Notes under the pieces: generated by a model
What the model saw: only the letters and a program-made list of their open reading frames with translations
The model's database searches: none
What the model was told of the DNA's origin: nothing
Translations under genes and position numbers: made by a program
Assembly: GCA_002286715.1 (NCBI GenBank)
Contig: NSJX01000028.1
Coordinates: 248,001 to 312,000 of the forward strand
Direction: 5' to 3'
Source: Dentipellis sp. KUC8613
Taxonomy: Eukaryota > Basidiomycota > Agaricomycetes > Russulales > Hericiaceae
DNA length: 64,000 nucleotides
In this document: piece by piece, positions 1 through 10,223 of the stretch
Numbering within the stretch: the first letter of the stretch is position 1
How the letters are laid out: each line of letters starts with the position of its first letter

Positions 1-1627
1 ACGGCCGCGATGGCGTGGGTGACGCGCGTGCGGCGTGCGTGCTTCGCGCGCATTCTCGCACAGGACAAGGCGTGGTTCGACAAAACGGAGAACACGCCCG
101 CGCGTATGGTGCAGGTGCTCGTCAAGGACGGCGACGACGCGCGCTCGCTCATCGCCACCGTGCTCAGCCAGGCCGTCGTCGTCGGCACGATGCTCTCGGT
201 CGGCCTCGTGTGGGCGCTGGTCGAGGGCTGGCAGCTCACGCTGCTCGGCTTTGCGATTGCGCCCGTGTTTGCGGTGACGATGGCCGTGCAGACGAATCTG
301 GTGGCCAAGTGCGAGGTGCGCAATAAGCGCGCGCGCGAGCTGGTTGCGAAGGAGTACTACGATGTGCGTGGGCTTGCTTTTCCCCATAGTAACCGGACTT
401 ATACTGACATTATTCTGACAGACTATTTCCAACATTCGCGGCATCCGCCAGATGGGCTTCGAGAGCGTCTTCGTCGGACGCTTTACCGACGCTGTGGAGA
501 GTGCGTTGCACTCGGGCGTGCGCGGCGCGTTTGTCGAGGGCTGCACCCATGGTGTGGCGAGCGGCCTTATCTACCTCGCCGAGGCCCTTCTTTTCTACGT
601 CGGCGCCGTGCTCGTTGCCAACGGGACTTATACCTACCTCCGCATGGTGCAAGTCCTCAATCTCGTCGTCTTCACTGTCAGCATCGGCTCCCAGCTCATG
701 GCATTCAGTATGTCCTTTCCTTTCCTTCTCTCATACAGTTTATTGAGCTGTGTTCTTTCAGCGAACCGCATTGCAAAGTCCGTGCAGGCCACCCGCGACT
801 TCAACGTCCTCATGCAGCTCCCAACCACCACTTCCGAGTCCCACGGGACACAACAACCCCCCATCACCACCGCGACCCCCATCTCCTTCTCCTCTGTCTC
901 CTTCGCGTATCCCTCGCGCCCCGACGTGCCCGTGCTCAAGAACATCACGCTCTCCCTCGCGCCCGGCGAGCGCGTCGCGCTCGTCGGCGCGTCCGGCTCC
1001 GGCAAGTCGACCGTCGCGGCCCTGCTGCAGCGGCTGTACGAGCCGGACGCGGGGCGCATCGCGCTCGGCGGCTGCGCGCTCGCGGACACGGACGTGCGGC
1101 ACCTGCGCCGGCACGTCGCCGTCGTGAGCCAGCACCCGCACCTGTTCGACGCGAGCGTCGCGGAGAACATCGCCTATGGCACCGACGGGCTCTCGGAGGA
1201 GCAGATCCACGAGGCTGCCAAGGCGGCGCACGCGCATGCGTTCGTCGAGGCGCTGCCGGAGGGCTATGCCACCAACGTTGGTGCGAACGCGGCGCTCATC
1301 TCGGGCGGGCAGGCGCAGCGGCTGCAGATTGCGCGCGCGCTGGCGCGCCCGGGCGGCTCGCCGGTGATGATTCTCGACGAGTGCACGTCCGCGCTGGACG
1401 GCGCGAACCAGGCGGCCGTGCTCGACGCGGTGCTCGGCGGCGAGGGCGCGGCGACGGGCCGCACGACGCTCGTGGTGACGCATAAGCTCGGCGTGATGCG
1501 CATGTGCGATCGGATTGTGGTCATGCAGGAGGGCGCGGTCGTGGAGAGTGGGCGGTATGAGGAGCTGATGGAGTGCAAGGGCGTGTTTGCGCAGCTGGCG
1601 AGTGGGGGCGAGTGGGCGGGCGAGTAG
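1..1627 (+). CDS. ABC-B type exporter, C-terminal half (partial, possibly Ste6-like)
   Basis: This is the second transmembrane domain plus second nucleotide-binding domain of a full-size ABC-B (MDR/a-factor type) exporter. The frame is open through base 1, so the 5' part lies outside the window. Exons are 1-363, 422-707 and 762-1627 (504 residues seen); both introns are GT-AG and 54-58 nt. The NBD carries Walker A GASGSGKST (near 985-1011), a Q-loop with VVSQHP, the signature ISGGQAQR (near 1297), where Ile replaces the usual Leu, Walker B VMILDE (near 1366) and an H-loop in VVTHKLG. Hydrophobic helices precede it. The family uses ATP to export lipids, drugs or, for Ste6, farnesylated mating pheromone. 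The sequence motif WFDKTEN followed by a DGDDARSL stretch resembles pheromone exporters, but the assignment to Ste6 rather than another MDR protein is inference. Confidence 0.85.
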
Positions 1628-2570
1628 GTGCGCTGCCTCTGCCTCGCATTTCATTTGATTTTCTTTCTCTTTTTCTTTTCCTTCTTTTTCTTATGTTCTG
1701 ACTTATGGATATCCGCGGGTCCTTGGAATCCATACCCATCCTCCTTCACGTCCTCGTTTACGTCCACACGCTCATTCCACCGCGGTTATTGATTCTGAGC
1801 ATACGCATCCTAGTGTAGCCTTCGACGTTCCTTTCCTATTACCCCTGACGATCTGGCATTGACGATTCTCACCGACACTATACTCTGCATTGTACCACTA
1901 TACCTGCATGCCACGCCACTGTATCCTGTATCCCTCGCTTGCTTCAGTCACATCTTACACTTACTTTTCTGTTATTCTGGTTGAGATTCGTTACATTGTG
2001 CATTGTGATTTGATAGAAGAATGAATGAATGAATAAACGGATGGAAGTTTTGAATTGTAACTGCTCATGGTGTGCTGTGTATTCGTATGAAGTCTTCCTT
2101 CCGTGAGTTCTACCGAGGCGCACTTACTACGTATGAACACGCCAGGGAATTCAAAAGCAGTTCTCCAGAGCTTGTTCAATGACAGTCCCCTTACAGCCTT
2201 GCATACAGCACCAATTCTCGCTCATTTAGCCTCCCGTGCACAATTGGCTCACGGCTTCCCACCGAAGTACTGGAACCTCGGCCCACGGGGAAACCTAGCA
2301 GGACATAATTCGAGCACAATACACACTGTCCTTCTCTTCCATCCTGCGCGGGCAACCGGCCCGACCCCCGAGCTTCGCTTCGATACAGATACCGTGAATT
2401 CTTCTCAAGCTTCCGAATCCACGTCCGAGTCCGAGTCCCGCACCAGCGCATGATACACTCCTGACCCCACTACTGCTATGGTAAGTACTCATTCCTAATT
2501 CCGACCCGTTCACCACCAGACCTCAACATTCAACGTTCAATCCCAGCTTCTACGTATCACACGCTCAGCC
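1628..2570. other. Intergenic, no gene recognised
   Basis: This stretch lies between the convergent 3' ends of the ABC exporter and the FUN14 gene, so it should hold two 3' UTRs. It starts with a T/C-rich tract (1650-1695), contains a short AATG microsatellite near 2021-2036, and has only short ORFs with no recognisable domain. The longest (2103-2453, plus, 116 codons) has ordinary intergenic composition and no splice-supported extension. Confidence 0.6.
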
Positions 2571-3372
2571 TCAGCCGACCCTGAGCCCGAGCACAAAGCC
2601 CGCGACGAACGACGCGCGCGGCTGGAAGTCCGCCGTGAGGAAATCCACGAGGGCGCGCCAGAGCGCGGACACGCGCGGCGGGCGGCCGTCGGGCCCGTGG
2701 AATGCGCGCGCGAAGCGCTGCCCCGCGCGGTTCCAGTCGACTTTGAGAAGCGAGAGAGACGCGAGGTACTGTATCGCGTCGGCGTTAGATCATATGGGCT
2801 TGTGTAGAGGGTGTTAAAGGTACCTGGAGGAGGACGAAGACGCCGCCGAGGGCGAACGCGACCGCTTTCGCGCCCTTCTTGACGAAGACGCCCGCGCAGA
2901 TGCCGCAGACGGTGCCGAAGCCGAGCTCGTAGAGGTTGACGATGGACTCGGGGGGCGGGGGGAGTTGCTCCGATGCGGGGTCTATAGGTGCGGGTTTCTG
3001 CGCTGGGGTCGCTGCTGCGGCTGTCTTGGGCGCTAAGAGGTGGTGAGTGGTACGATCAACATAGTGGATGGGTGGTCTCGTACGTTCGCAGAAAATTGGG
3101 GTTATAAGAGTTGAGAGCCCAAGGCCGACGGTGGTCAGACCTGCAGCTTTGAGAGTAAATGAGGTTGGCTGACGCCGGAGCGCGAGCTGTGGGCGTGCAT
3201 GATTGTGAAGCTGCGAGCGTGCAGAATACGAGCAGGTCCGTGAGGCTGCGTTGGCACGTAGGCTAAGACCCGTGCGGCAGCTGAGCTGAGTCTGACGAGT
3301 GAATATTGAGAGGTAGGCGGAGGCCATGGTAAATTGAGCGAATAAATTGGAGGAGGACGAGGAGGAAGACAA
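2571..3372 (-). CDS. FUN14-family mitochondrial membrane protein
   Basis: Two exons, 2824-3372 and 2571-2768, are joined across a 55-nt intron with donor CAG|GTACC and acceptor CAG. The reading frame runs from VFVLLQ directly into YLASLSLLKVDW, which is the conserved FUN14 core, and ends in FVLGLRVG. The N-terminus is Ser/Arg/Ala-rich without acidic residues, like a mitochondrial targeting segment, and is followed by TM-like helices: TTVGLGLSTLITPIF, then a glycine-rich GFGTVCGICAGVF pair. FUN14 proteins sit in the mitochondrial outer membrane; the animal member FUNDC1 is a mitophagy receptor, but a role in fungi is not established. The start may be Met at 3372, inside a poly-Ser run, or the downstream Met at 3327. 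About 248 residues with the first start. Confidence 0.82.
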
Positions 3373-4456
3373 GGTCGCTGAACGCGCAGCGCGCTCGGCA
3401 ATGGCTCTAGGATGGTGACGTCACGACATGGTGCTGGTACGGTCATCATGCCGTTATGCCGGGTCGTTGAGCAATAATCTGCTTTTTCTATGCCTCAATA
3501 CCATTCCTTCATTCACGTCGATTGTATGAGCGATTTTTGAGCGCAAGGAGAAAGATACAAGCAGTGAATTTCTGGCTTGTGGACGGAAGCAAATGGGACT
3601 TGCTCGCGACGCGACTTCTTTGCTTTGCATTGTTTGTCCTCTTTCCTTTTTTACTTACTCGTCCTCGACGCGTCACTGGCGCTTCGCGAACTTGGTGGCC
3701 GTGCAGTAGAAAGTCCGAGAGCTGTCGCACGAGGACGCGTTCTCTGCCAGCACCGACCAAATGTGTAAGTCTCTAACAAAACAAAAATACTCACGTTACG
3801 TCCACCGCCGGCGGCGTATCTGCTACGGACTAACAGCTCTGCGCCTCCCCACCCATGCATTCCCCGCACTCAACATCAAATTTCCCCATACCCCGTCCGT
3901 TATCTCTGCCCCCGTCATGCGGGACTCGGACGAGCGCGCCTGCACGCTACCGCAGGACTTATTTCGGACGGAGACGCATCTACCTCCGTCTTACGCGCGG
4001 CGTGCGTCTTCGCGCATCGCGGCCCCGCACCCGCGCGCGGTCACTTGATGCGCTGCCCGTGCCTCGCGCCTGACGTGCAGCCCCCGCGCCCGCCCGGAAA
4101 CATGTCGGCGGGGTGCATCTTGCGCTTGGCATGGGCTTGGCGGCGCCGTGATAGGCAGGTCTTCTGGGGCGCTGCCTCGGATATTCAATGGCAAAAGCAA
4201 GGCAAAATCGAGGGGGTGCTCCTTCGCCCGCGCTGCGTCTCCCTCTGATGCAGCGACTATGCGCGACGGGACGCACGCCGTCACTGCTGCCAGCACACTG
4301 TGTTAATTTTGCTCCACCATCGCGCGAGTATATAATGTGTCGCGGCGCAGCGGTGACCACCAGGAGTCTCATCTGCATCTCTCCTTCAGTCTAACAGACA
4401 CAGTGAGTCTCTTCCGCGGTGGAAGCGCGATTTGGTGCTGACAGCTTGCGCAGAAA
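3373..4456. promoter_or_regulatory. Divergent intergenic region with the cellobiohydrolase promoter
   Basis: The FUN14 gene reads left and the cellulase reads right, so this kilobase serves both. A clear TATA box, TATATAA, lies at 4329-4335, about 120 bases before the cellulase ATG. Two matches to the SYGGRG consensus bound by the carbon-catabolite repressor Cre1/CreA occur at 4108-4113 (GCGGGG) and, on the other strand, at 4082-4087. That is the expected arrangement for a glucose-repressed cellulase, but the sites are short and their function is inference. ORFs in this interval do not resemble proteins. Confidence 0.6.
4329..4335 (+). promoter_or_regulatory. TATA box of cellobiohydrolase gene
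   Basis: The sequence TATATAA lies 122 bases upstream of the ATG at 4457, in a GC-rich context where it stands out. The position suits a highly expressed, inducible gene. Confidence 0.65.
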
Positions 4457-6182
4457 ATGTTCCCCGCGGCAGCTCTCCTCTCGTTCTCGCTCCTCGCCAT
4501 CGCTCGGGCCCAGCAAGTGGGTACCCAGACGGCTGAGGTCCACCCCAAGCTCTCCTGGTCGACCTGCTCGACTGGTGGCTCTTGCACCACCAACGCGGGT
4601 ACCGTCGTGCTCGACGCCAACTGGCGCTGGCTGCACACGACCTCGTACGTCCTGCACGCTCTGCATTCGTATTGCACGCGTTAAGTTCACCTTTTACAGC
4701 GGGTACACCAACTGCTACACCGGTAACACCTGGGACACCTCCCTGTGCCCCGACCCGACGACCTGTGCGCAGAACTGCGCGCTCGACGGCGCGGACTACT
4801 CGGGCACCTACGGCATCACGACCTCGGGCAACTCGCTCAAGCTCAACTTTGTCACGAACGGCGCGAACAAGAACGTCGGCTCGCGTGTTTACCTGATGGC
4901 CTCCGGTGACACCGAGTACGAGGAGTTCCAGCTGCTCAACAAGGAGTTCACCTTCGACGTCGACGTCTCCAACCTCGGCTGCGGTCTCAACGGCGCGCTC
5001 TACTTCTCCGAGATGGACGCCGATGGTGGGCTGTCCCGCTTCCCGACCAACAAGGCCGGTGCCAAATACGGAACCGGTTACTGCGACTCGCAGTGCCCGC
5101 GCGACCTCAAGTTCATCAACGGTCTCGTGCGTATTCACTCTTTTTCAGCTTTGATATTTTTGCTGACCGTGTATATGTGCGCGCAGGCCAACACCGTCGG
5201 CTGGGACGGCGACGCCAACTCCGCCAACTCGGGCACGGGTGACAACGGCTCCTGCTGTAACGAGATGGACGTGTGGGAGGCGAACCAGGTCTCCACGGCC
5301 TTCACGCCGCACCCCTGCTCCGTGAGCGGCCAGACGCTGTGCACGGGCGAGGACTGCGCGAACCCGGACCGCTACTCTGGCGTGTGCGACCCCGACGGGT
5401 GCGACTTCAACTCGTTCCGCATGGGCGACACCTCGTTCTACGGCGCCGGCAAGACCGTCGACACCACCAAGCCGTTCACCGTCGTGACGCAGTTCCTGAC
5501 GAGCGACAACACGACCACCGGCACGCTCTCGGAGATTCGCCGCCTGTACGTGCAGGGCGGGAAGGTGATCCAGAACAGCAACACCGCGATCGCGGGCATC
5601 GACACGGCCAACTCGATCACCGAGAACTTCTGCACGCAGCAGAAGACCGTGTTCGGCGACACCAACTCGTTCGAGAACCACGGCGGGCTCAAGGCGATGG
5701 GCCAGTCGTTCGCCAAGGGCGTCGTCCTCGTCATGTCCGTCTGGGACGACTACGCCGCGAACATGCTCTGGCTCGACTCGGACTACCCCACCGACGCGTC
5801 CGCCTCCTCTCCCGGTGTCGCCCGCGGCACCTGCGCGACCACCTCTGGTGTCCCCGCGGACGTCGAGAGCACCGAGGCGAACAACTCCGTCACGTTCTCC
5901 AACATCAAGTTCGGCCCCATCGGCTCGACGTTCAGCTCCAGCGGCAGCACGGGTCCGACCAGCGGCCCCTCTGGCCCCTCCTCCACCACGACCTCGACCG
6001 CCCCCGCCGCCACCCAGACCAAGTATGGGCAGTGGTGAGTTCTTGTCCTTTCCCGCTGCGCTTTGGAATTCTGTGCTGATGTTTTCTTCTTTAGCGGTGG
6101 ACAGGGCTGGACGGGCCCCACGGTCTGCGCCTCCGGCTCGACGTGCCAGTCCTCGGGCCAGTACTACAGCCAGTGCCTCTAG
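4457..6182 (+). CDS. GH7 cellobiohydrolase with C-terminal CBM1 (Cel7/CBH1 type)
   Basis: A secreted exo-cellulase that releases cellobiose from the reducing end of cellulose chains. Exons are 4457-4644, 4700-5126, 5187-6034 and 6095-6182, giving 516 residues. The first 18 residues are a signal peptide ending ARA, and the mature enzyme starts [14 protein letters not shown]. The catalytic E-x-D-x-x-E stands in NEMDVWEAN: nucleophile Glu at 5262-5264, Asp at 5268-5270 and acid/base Glu at 5277-5279, residues 231, 233 and 236 of the preprotein, which matches GH7 numbering after signal removal. Many paired cysteines follow. A Ser/Thr/Gly/Pro linker leads to a 36-residue fungal cellulose-binding module with the YGQCGGQGW start and a Tyr-Tyr near the end ([10 protein letters not shown]). 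The last intron splits the linker from the CBM1 core, so a naive reading would miss the CBM. Confidence 0.97.
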
Positions 6183-7069
6183 ATCAACACGGTGGACCCG
6201 AAAAACGGGCTCCCCGCTTCCTTTCCTTTATTCTCGCTTGTGTAAAATGTTTGCTTCGTGGCTCGTGGCTCGGTGTACGATTGCCGGTTGTTCCTTGGGC
6301 TAAAGCGTACGGTATGGATGGGTATGGGTGTGCGCGATAAATAGAGATCGTAGAGGTAGACTCCGTAGACACACGTACGTAGAGCTCTAGAGTTTAGATC
6401 TGCTTAGAAAAATAGGTTGTTCAATGTCAATGTGTAGATTTAGTCCCGCAATCCCCGGCTTTGGCCTCCGAGCGATCGCGTCTTGGATTTCGTTCTGCGC
6501 TCTTTCAGCCTCCTCTGGTCTCTTCGTCTCTGTTTCCTTCTGGATCTTACTTTCATGCTTTCACGCTTCTAACCCGAAGCTTTTGTTATGCTTGAATCTC
6601 ACGCGCCGCCAACGAACGTAGCTACGAACTCATCCTAACCTAGATTGTCCGGCAATTCCCGCCTGCATATGCACATACTATAGCTAAGCCTGACGGTGCA
6701 GATCTGGACACGGAGCGCTGCGCTTTCTTTAAGTTTGACGCAGGTATTCGCCTCTCTTCGCTTCGGAAGTCCGGCAGCGCTCCTCAGCAAGCACTCGAAA
6801 TTTTACAGTCACGTTCTTTGTCGCTTGCAGACTTTGAAACCCGCCGATGGCCACGGAGACTTATCCAACCGCTCCCGCTCCGAGTCCCCGACGCGCGCGA
6901 TATATGGTCAACCCCAAATCCCTTCACATTAAACGAGGAACACGAGCGTACGAGTACAGTACGCGTGGATATGAAGACATGATGACCCTCGTTCCTCAAT
7001 AGTCCTTAGTCCTTAGCTCGCCCACCTCCGCCGGCGACCTGCACGCGCTCAATGCGGCCGTTGCTGGCC
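6183..7069. other. Intergenic between convergent genes, no gene recognised
   Basis: This interval contains the 3' flanks of the cellulase and of the small secreted protein, which converge here. Composition is mixed, several AATAAA-like and TAGA-rich stretches lie at 6335-6420, and the short ORFs show no domain or splice-consistent extension. Confidence 0.55.
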
Positions 7070-7766
7070 TCATTTGCAGTTCGCCACGACGCCCTGTCCG
7101 AACGAGATCGCCGAATTAAGCTGCTGCTGGGCCTTCGCCAGCGAGTCGGTAGCATCCGCGTCCGTCCTGCCCATAGCAGTAAGCCCGTGCCCAAAAACAC
7201 AAATCAGAAAAGCACGCAGGGAAGAGCAGACTGACGAGGTGATAGTCGACAGGGCGGTCGTCGCCGACGTCAGGTTCCCGGCAACCTGGTCGCGCGCGTC
7301 CGCAGGGGCAGTCTGGCCGGACAGGAGGGCTTTGGCAATGACCCCGACGGCGCCCTGGGCGCCGGCAATCCCGTCCTGCACGGTCTGGATGTCAGACACG
7401 TTCCTGCAAAACAAGCACGGAAGGCGTCAGATCTTGGGAACGTTCCAATCTCGCCGCGGGGACGTGGCAGAGAAGAGAAGGAGAGGCGGAGTGGACGCAC
7501 TGCAATGCTGGGCTCGAAGCCAAATCGTCGACGGTGCTCTTCGCCTTCCCGAGCTGGAGCACGATCCCCGCGCGGTCGAGATTGCACTGGATATTGCCTA
7601 TCTGGCGTGCCCGGAGCGGCACTTGGGCGGGCGGTCTGTCAGGCGGCGCGCGGCGGCCGCGCGCATAGAGCTTCCTACGTCAACAGGGCACCACACCTGC
7701 CTGTCCGAGAAGCGCAAGGGAGAAGACGACCATTGCAAACAGCAGAGCGGTAAAATGGCGCGGCAT
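7070..7766 (-). CDS. Small secreted protein, 143 aa, unknown family
   Basis: Four exons on the minus strand: 7697-7766, 7501-7597, 7236-7403 and 7070-7166. All junctions are GT-AG, the introns are 69-99 nt, and the coding sum is 432 nt. The first exon encodes a textbook signal peptide (MPRHFTALLFAMVVFSLALL, then GQA). The mature chain of about 120 residues is Ala/Gln/Ser-rich and helical, with heptad-like patterns (for example GNIQCNLDRAGIVLQLG and DSLAKAQQQLNSAISFG). It has only two cysteines, in IQCNL and in the C-terminal VANCK, so one disulphide could close the molecule end to end. I do not recognise the family. The general form resembles small amphipathic secreted proteins of basidiomycetes such as hydrophobic-surface-binding proteins, but this is only a likeness. 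The gene is too fragmented to show as one ORF. Confidence 0.75.
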
Positions 7767-8530
7767 GGCAGATGCGAGATAATGCGCGAAAGAAAAGGGG
7801 CACCGGAGATGAAGAAGGGCAATGAGGTCAACTCAGCGACACCAGGTCGAGGAATGGATATGGAAGAGGGATGTCGGATGTGGCCACCCCTCTGACGTCC
7901 TTTATGAACCTTCCGTGACCCCGGTCTCGCCGAGGAGAACGCCCAAAGCGTATGGAAAGAAGCACGATTCTGCTGCGCCTTGGAGACGAGGACGACTGAG
8001 AACACGACGGAGAGCATGAGGAAGGACACAAGATGTGCGTTGAGTCGGCCATGGGAACCATCACAGCCAAGACTCGCAATCGATTAGGACCTTACCGCAA
8101 AAGACGCAGATACCAGCGTAGGCCGCTGCTCGGTTGCCAGTCCAGATAGGAATGAACCCGCCTGGTTTCCGCGGTGCGTCTTTGGCCAATTTGAGCGGCG
8201 CAGACACTGCCTCCTAGGCGAAAGTCCAGCAGATGGTTCACATGCATGGCATAAAGAAGCGGCAGAAATCCTAAGACATTCGACAGGCTGTGAGTTCGCT
8301 GAGAGACATGGGGAACTCGGGGACTCGTTAGACAGAAGAAGGTGATGTTGGTGGTCGATGAGTGTGACGCTCCGTCACTCTAGCTGTGACATGCAGTTTG
8401 TGACGGGACTGTCACTCTGCATCTCAGGAATCGGCCGTTGCCGACGTGCGCACCTCTGAACTTTCGAATATACCGTGTGGATCCCCCCTTTCCCTTGCTC
8501 GCTCCAGTCCTCTTCCATGTCAACTTCTAC
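7767..8530. promoter_or_regulatory. Divergent promoter region between secreted protein and SANT gene
   Basis: About 760 bases lie between two start codons that point away from each other. Long minus-strand ORFs here (for example 7598-8029) overlap the first intron and exon of the secreted protein gene and have no domain, so they are probably leader sequence. A CATAAAGAAG element at 8248-8257 is a weak TATA-like match. Confidence 0.45.
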
Positions 8531-9898
8531 ATGGGTCGTAATACGTATGTGCACTCTCCTTTCACAATTTCTCACCCTAACATTTCTTCTGTCTAGCTAC
8601 GAGGCGCTATCGACGTTTATACAGTCCCAGAAATCACTGCTTGCCCAGACCCAACGCGACATAGACCTGCTGAAAAAGCTGCGCGCGGAAGTTATCGATG
8701 GCTCCGAGTTCGCCGTTGAAAATCTTGGCGAGAAGGTGCGCCTCTCAAACGAACTAGGCCCGTATTGGTCACTGAGTCGTAGTCTGCAGCTGAATGACGG
8801 CTTCCTGTGCCTCCATAAGCCCTCCGCCATTGCCGCAGAAATTCACCAGGATATTGACTGGACGCTTTTCAAGGCCCATGGTACGTCCGATATCCTTTCA
8901 AGCATCTAGAACTGTCATGCTTATGCTGCGTCAGACCCGTCTTCCATGCGGACGCTTGCTACGAGTCTGCGCACGACACATCAGGAGCGGAATCAACCCT
9001 CGGCTAAGCAACGCTCGCCGCTGTCTCCCCTGCAGCAATTCGTCAAAGACGCACGTCGCACCATCTTAGATCCCATTCTTTCGACGTTCGTGCTGTCGGA
9101 CGATTCGTCTGACGAAGAGGAGCTCAGCCCCGAAGAGCTCAAGAAGCAGCGTGAGCGCCAGAAAATCCGCGAGCTGCGCATGCGACGCATCGGGGAGGGC
9201 GGGCTCACTCTTCCCCGTGGCGGGAGTGGAGTCTACATCCGAAAGGATTTGGAAGACGAGAGTGGCGAAGTCAACATTTCTCTCGACGACGAGCGTAATG
9301 CACCTGCCACGCCGATGGCTAGCAGTGCTCCACCCTCGGTGCCGGTCGATTCGTCTATCATTCCTCCTTCGTCGGAGGCGTCGACATCGACGGCTCCGCT
9401 CCCGGGACCATCAAAACCATCTCGCTCCCGACGCCCGGCGGCCAAACCACGGGCTCAAGAAGCTTCCGCCACCCCGACGAAAGCCAAATCCGGCGGGCGG
9501 GCTGCTCCATCCAAGCCTAAACGCTCGCTCGAGTCTGATGAGGAAGCCGAAGCACAGCCCGCCAAACGCGCAAAGGAAACAGGCAAGCCGCGTCCGGAGA
9601 CGTACAAGCAGGCGTGGTCCGTCTCCGAGCAGCATCTTCTCGAGCGGCTTCTCGAGGAGATCCCAGCCGGCGAGAAAAATCGGTGCGTTCTACGTTCCAT
9701 CCATGCGATCACGGGACCGCCGCTCGCGGATGCTTATATTTCGGCTTGAACAGGTGGGCCAAAATCTCGAAAGCGATGAATGGTCGACGCACGCCACGGC
9801 AGGTCGCAAGCCGGGTTCAGAAATACTTCGAGAAGCTGAAGCGGTTTGGAGTCGAGATTGGTGGGAGCACAGCAAAGACAGAGGAGGATCCGCCATGA
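8531..9898 (+). CDS. SANT/Myb-domain protein, ZZZ3-like
   Basis: Exons are 8531-8544, 8597-8880, 8935-9682 and 9754-9898, giving 396 residues. The start was chosen at 8531 because only this ATG keeps frame across the GTATGT donor into YEALSTFIQSQ; the upstream ATG at 8517 does not. The N-terminal third is helical and includes a coiled-coil-like stretch (QSQKSLLAQTQRDIDLLKKL). The middle is charged and low in complexity, with Lys/Arg/Pro-rich segments suited to nuclear import (PKRSLESDEE, PAKRAKE). The C-terminus is a SANT/Myb fold: YKQAWSVSEQHLLERLLEE, then RWAKISKAMNGR and RQVASRVQKYFEKLKRFGV. The last motif is characteristic of ZZZ3, a subunit of the metazoan ATAC histone acetyltransferase complex. 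No ZZ zinc finger follows: the protein stops 15 residues later. Role as a chromatin or transcription factor is inference from the domain. Confidence 0.8.
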
Positions 9899-10223
9899 GC
9901 CTAGAGTCCTCTTGTTTTTAAGGCGTTCTTTTCTCGAGTCTATAGACCCTGTAATATTCTTTCTGTATAGCAATAGCCACCTCCAAAAGACAGTCCACTT
10001 ACCAGCATGCTGAGTTAGTCGCAGAGCTGAGAGAACAGAACGGAGAAAACGATCGATGCGTGACCCCGATCCGGCGGTCACCTGACAGTGACAAGGATGT
10101 TGCATCACGCGCTGCAGCGGTTTCCTGTACACCGTTCCATTTGTTCGCATTCCCAGACATTTCCCGCCCACTCGCTGCCAGCGCATACACCTTGACCGCC
10201 GCACTCATCACCCGCACCACACC
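9899..10223. promoter_or_regulatory. Short intergenic region upstream of the PBDC1 gene
   Basis: This 325-base spacer holds the 3' flank of the SANT gene and the promoter of the next gene. No TATA box or other element stands out. Confidence 0.4.

Noticed and set aside
758..1654. 298-codon minus-strand ORF
   Set aside because: It is the antisense shadow of the ABC nucleotide-binding domain; Arg/His-rich composition and no domain.
5273..6079. 268-codon plus-strand ORF
   Set aside because: Out-of-frame shadow of the GH7 gene, rich in Arg and His; the real frame has catalytic residues and CBM1.
8517..8530. Upstream ATG as start of the SANT protein
   Set aside because: It is out of frame with the conserved chain after the first intron, whereas the ATG at 8531 is in frame.
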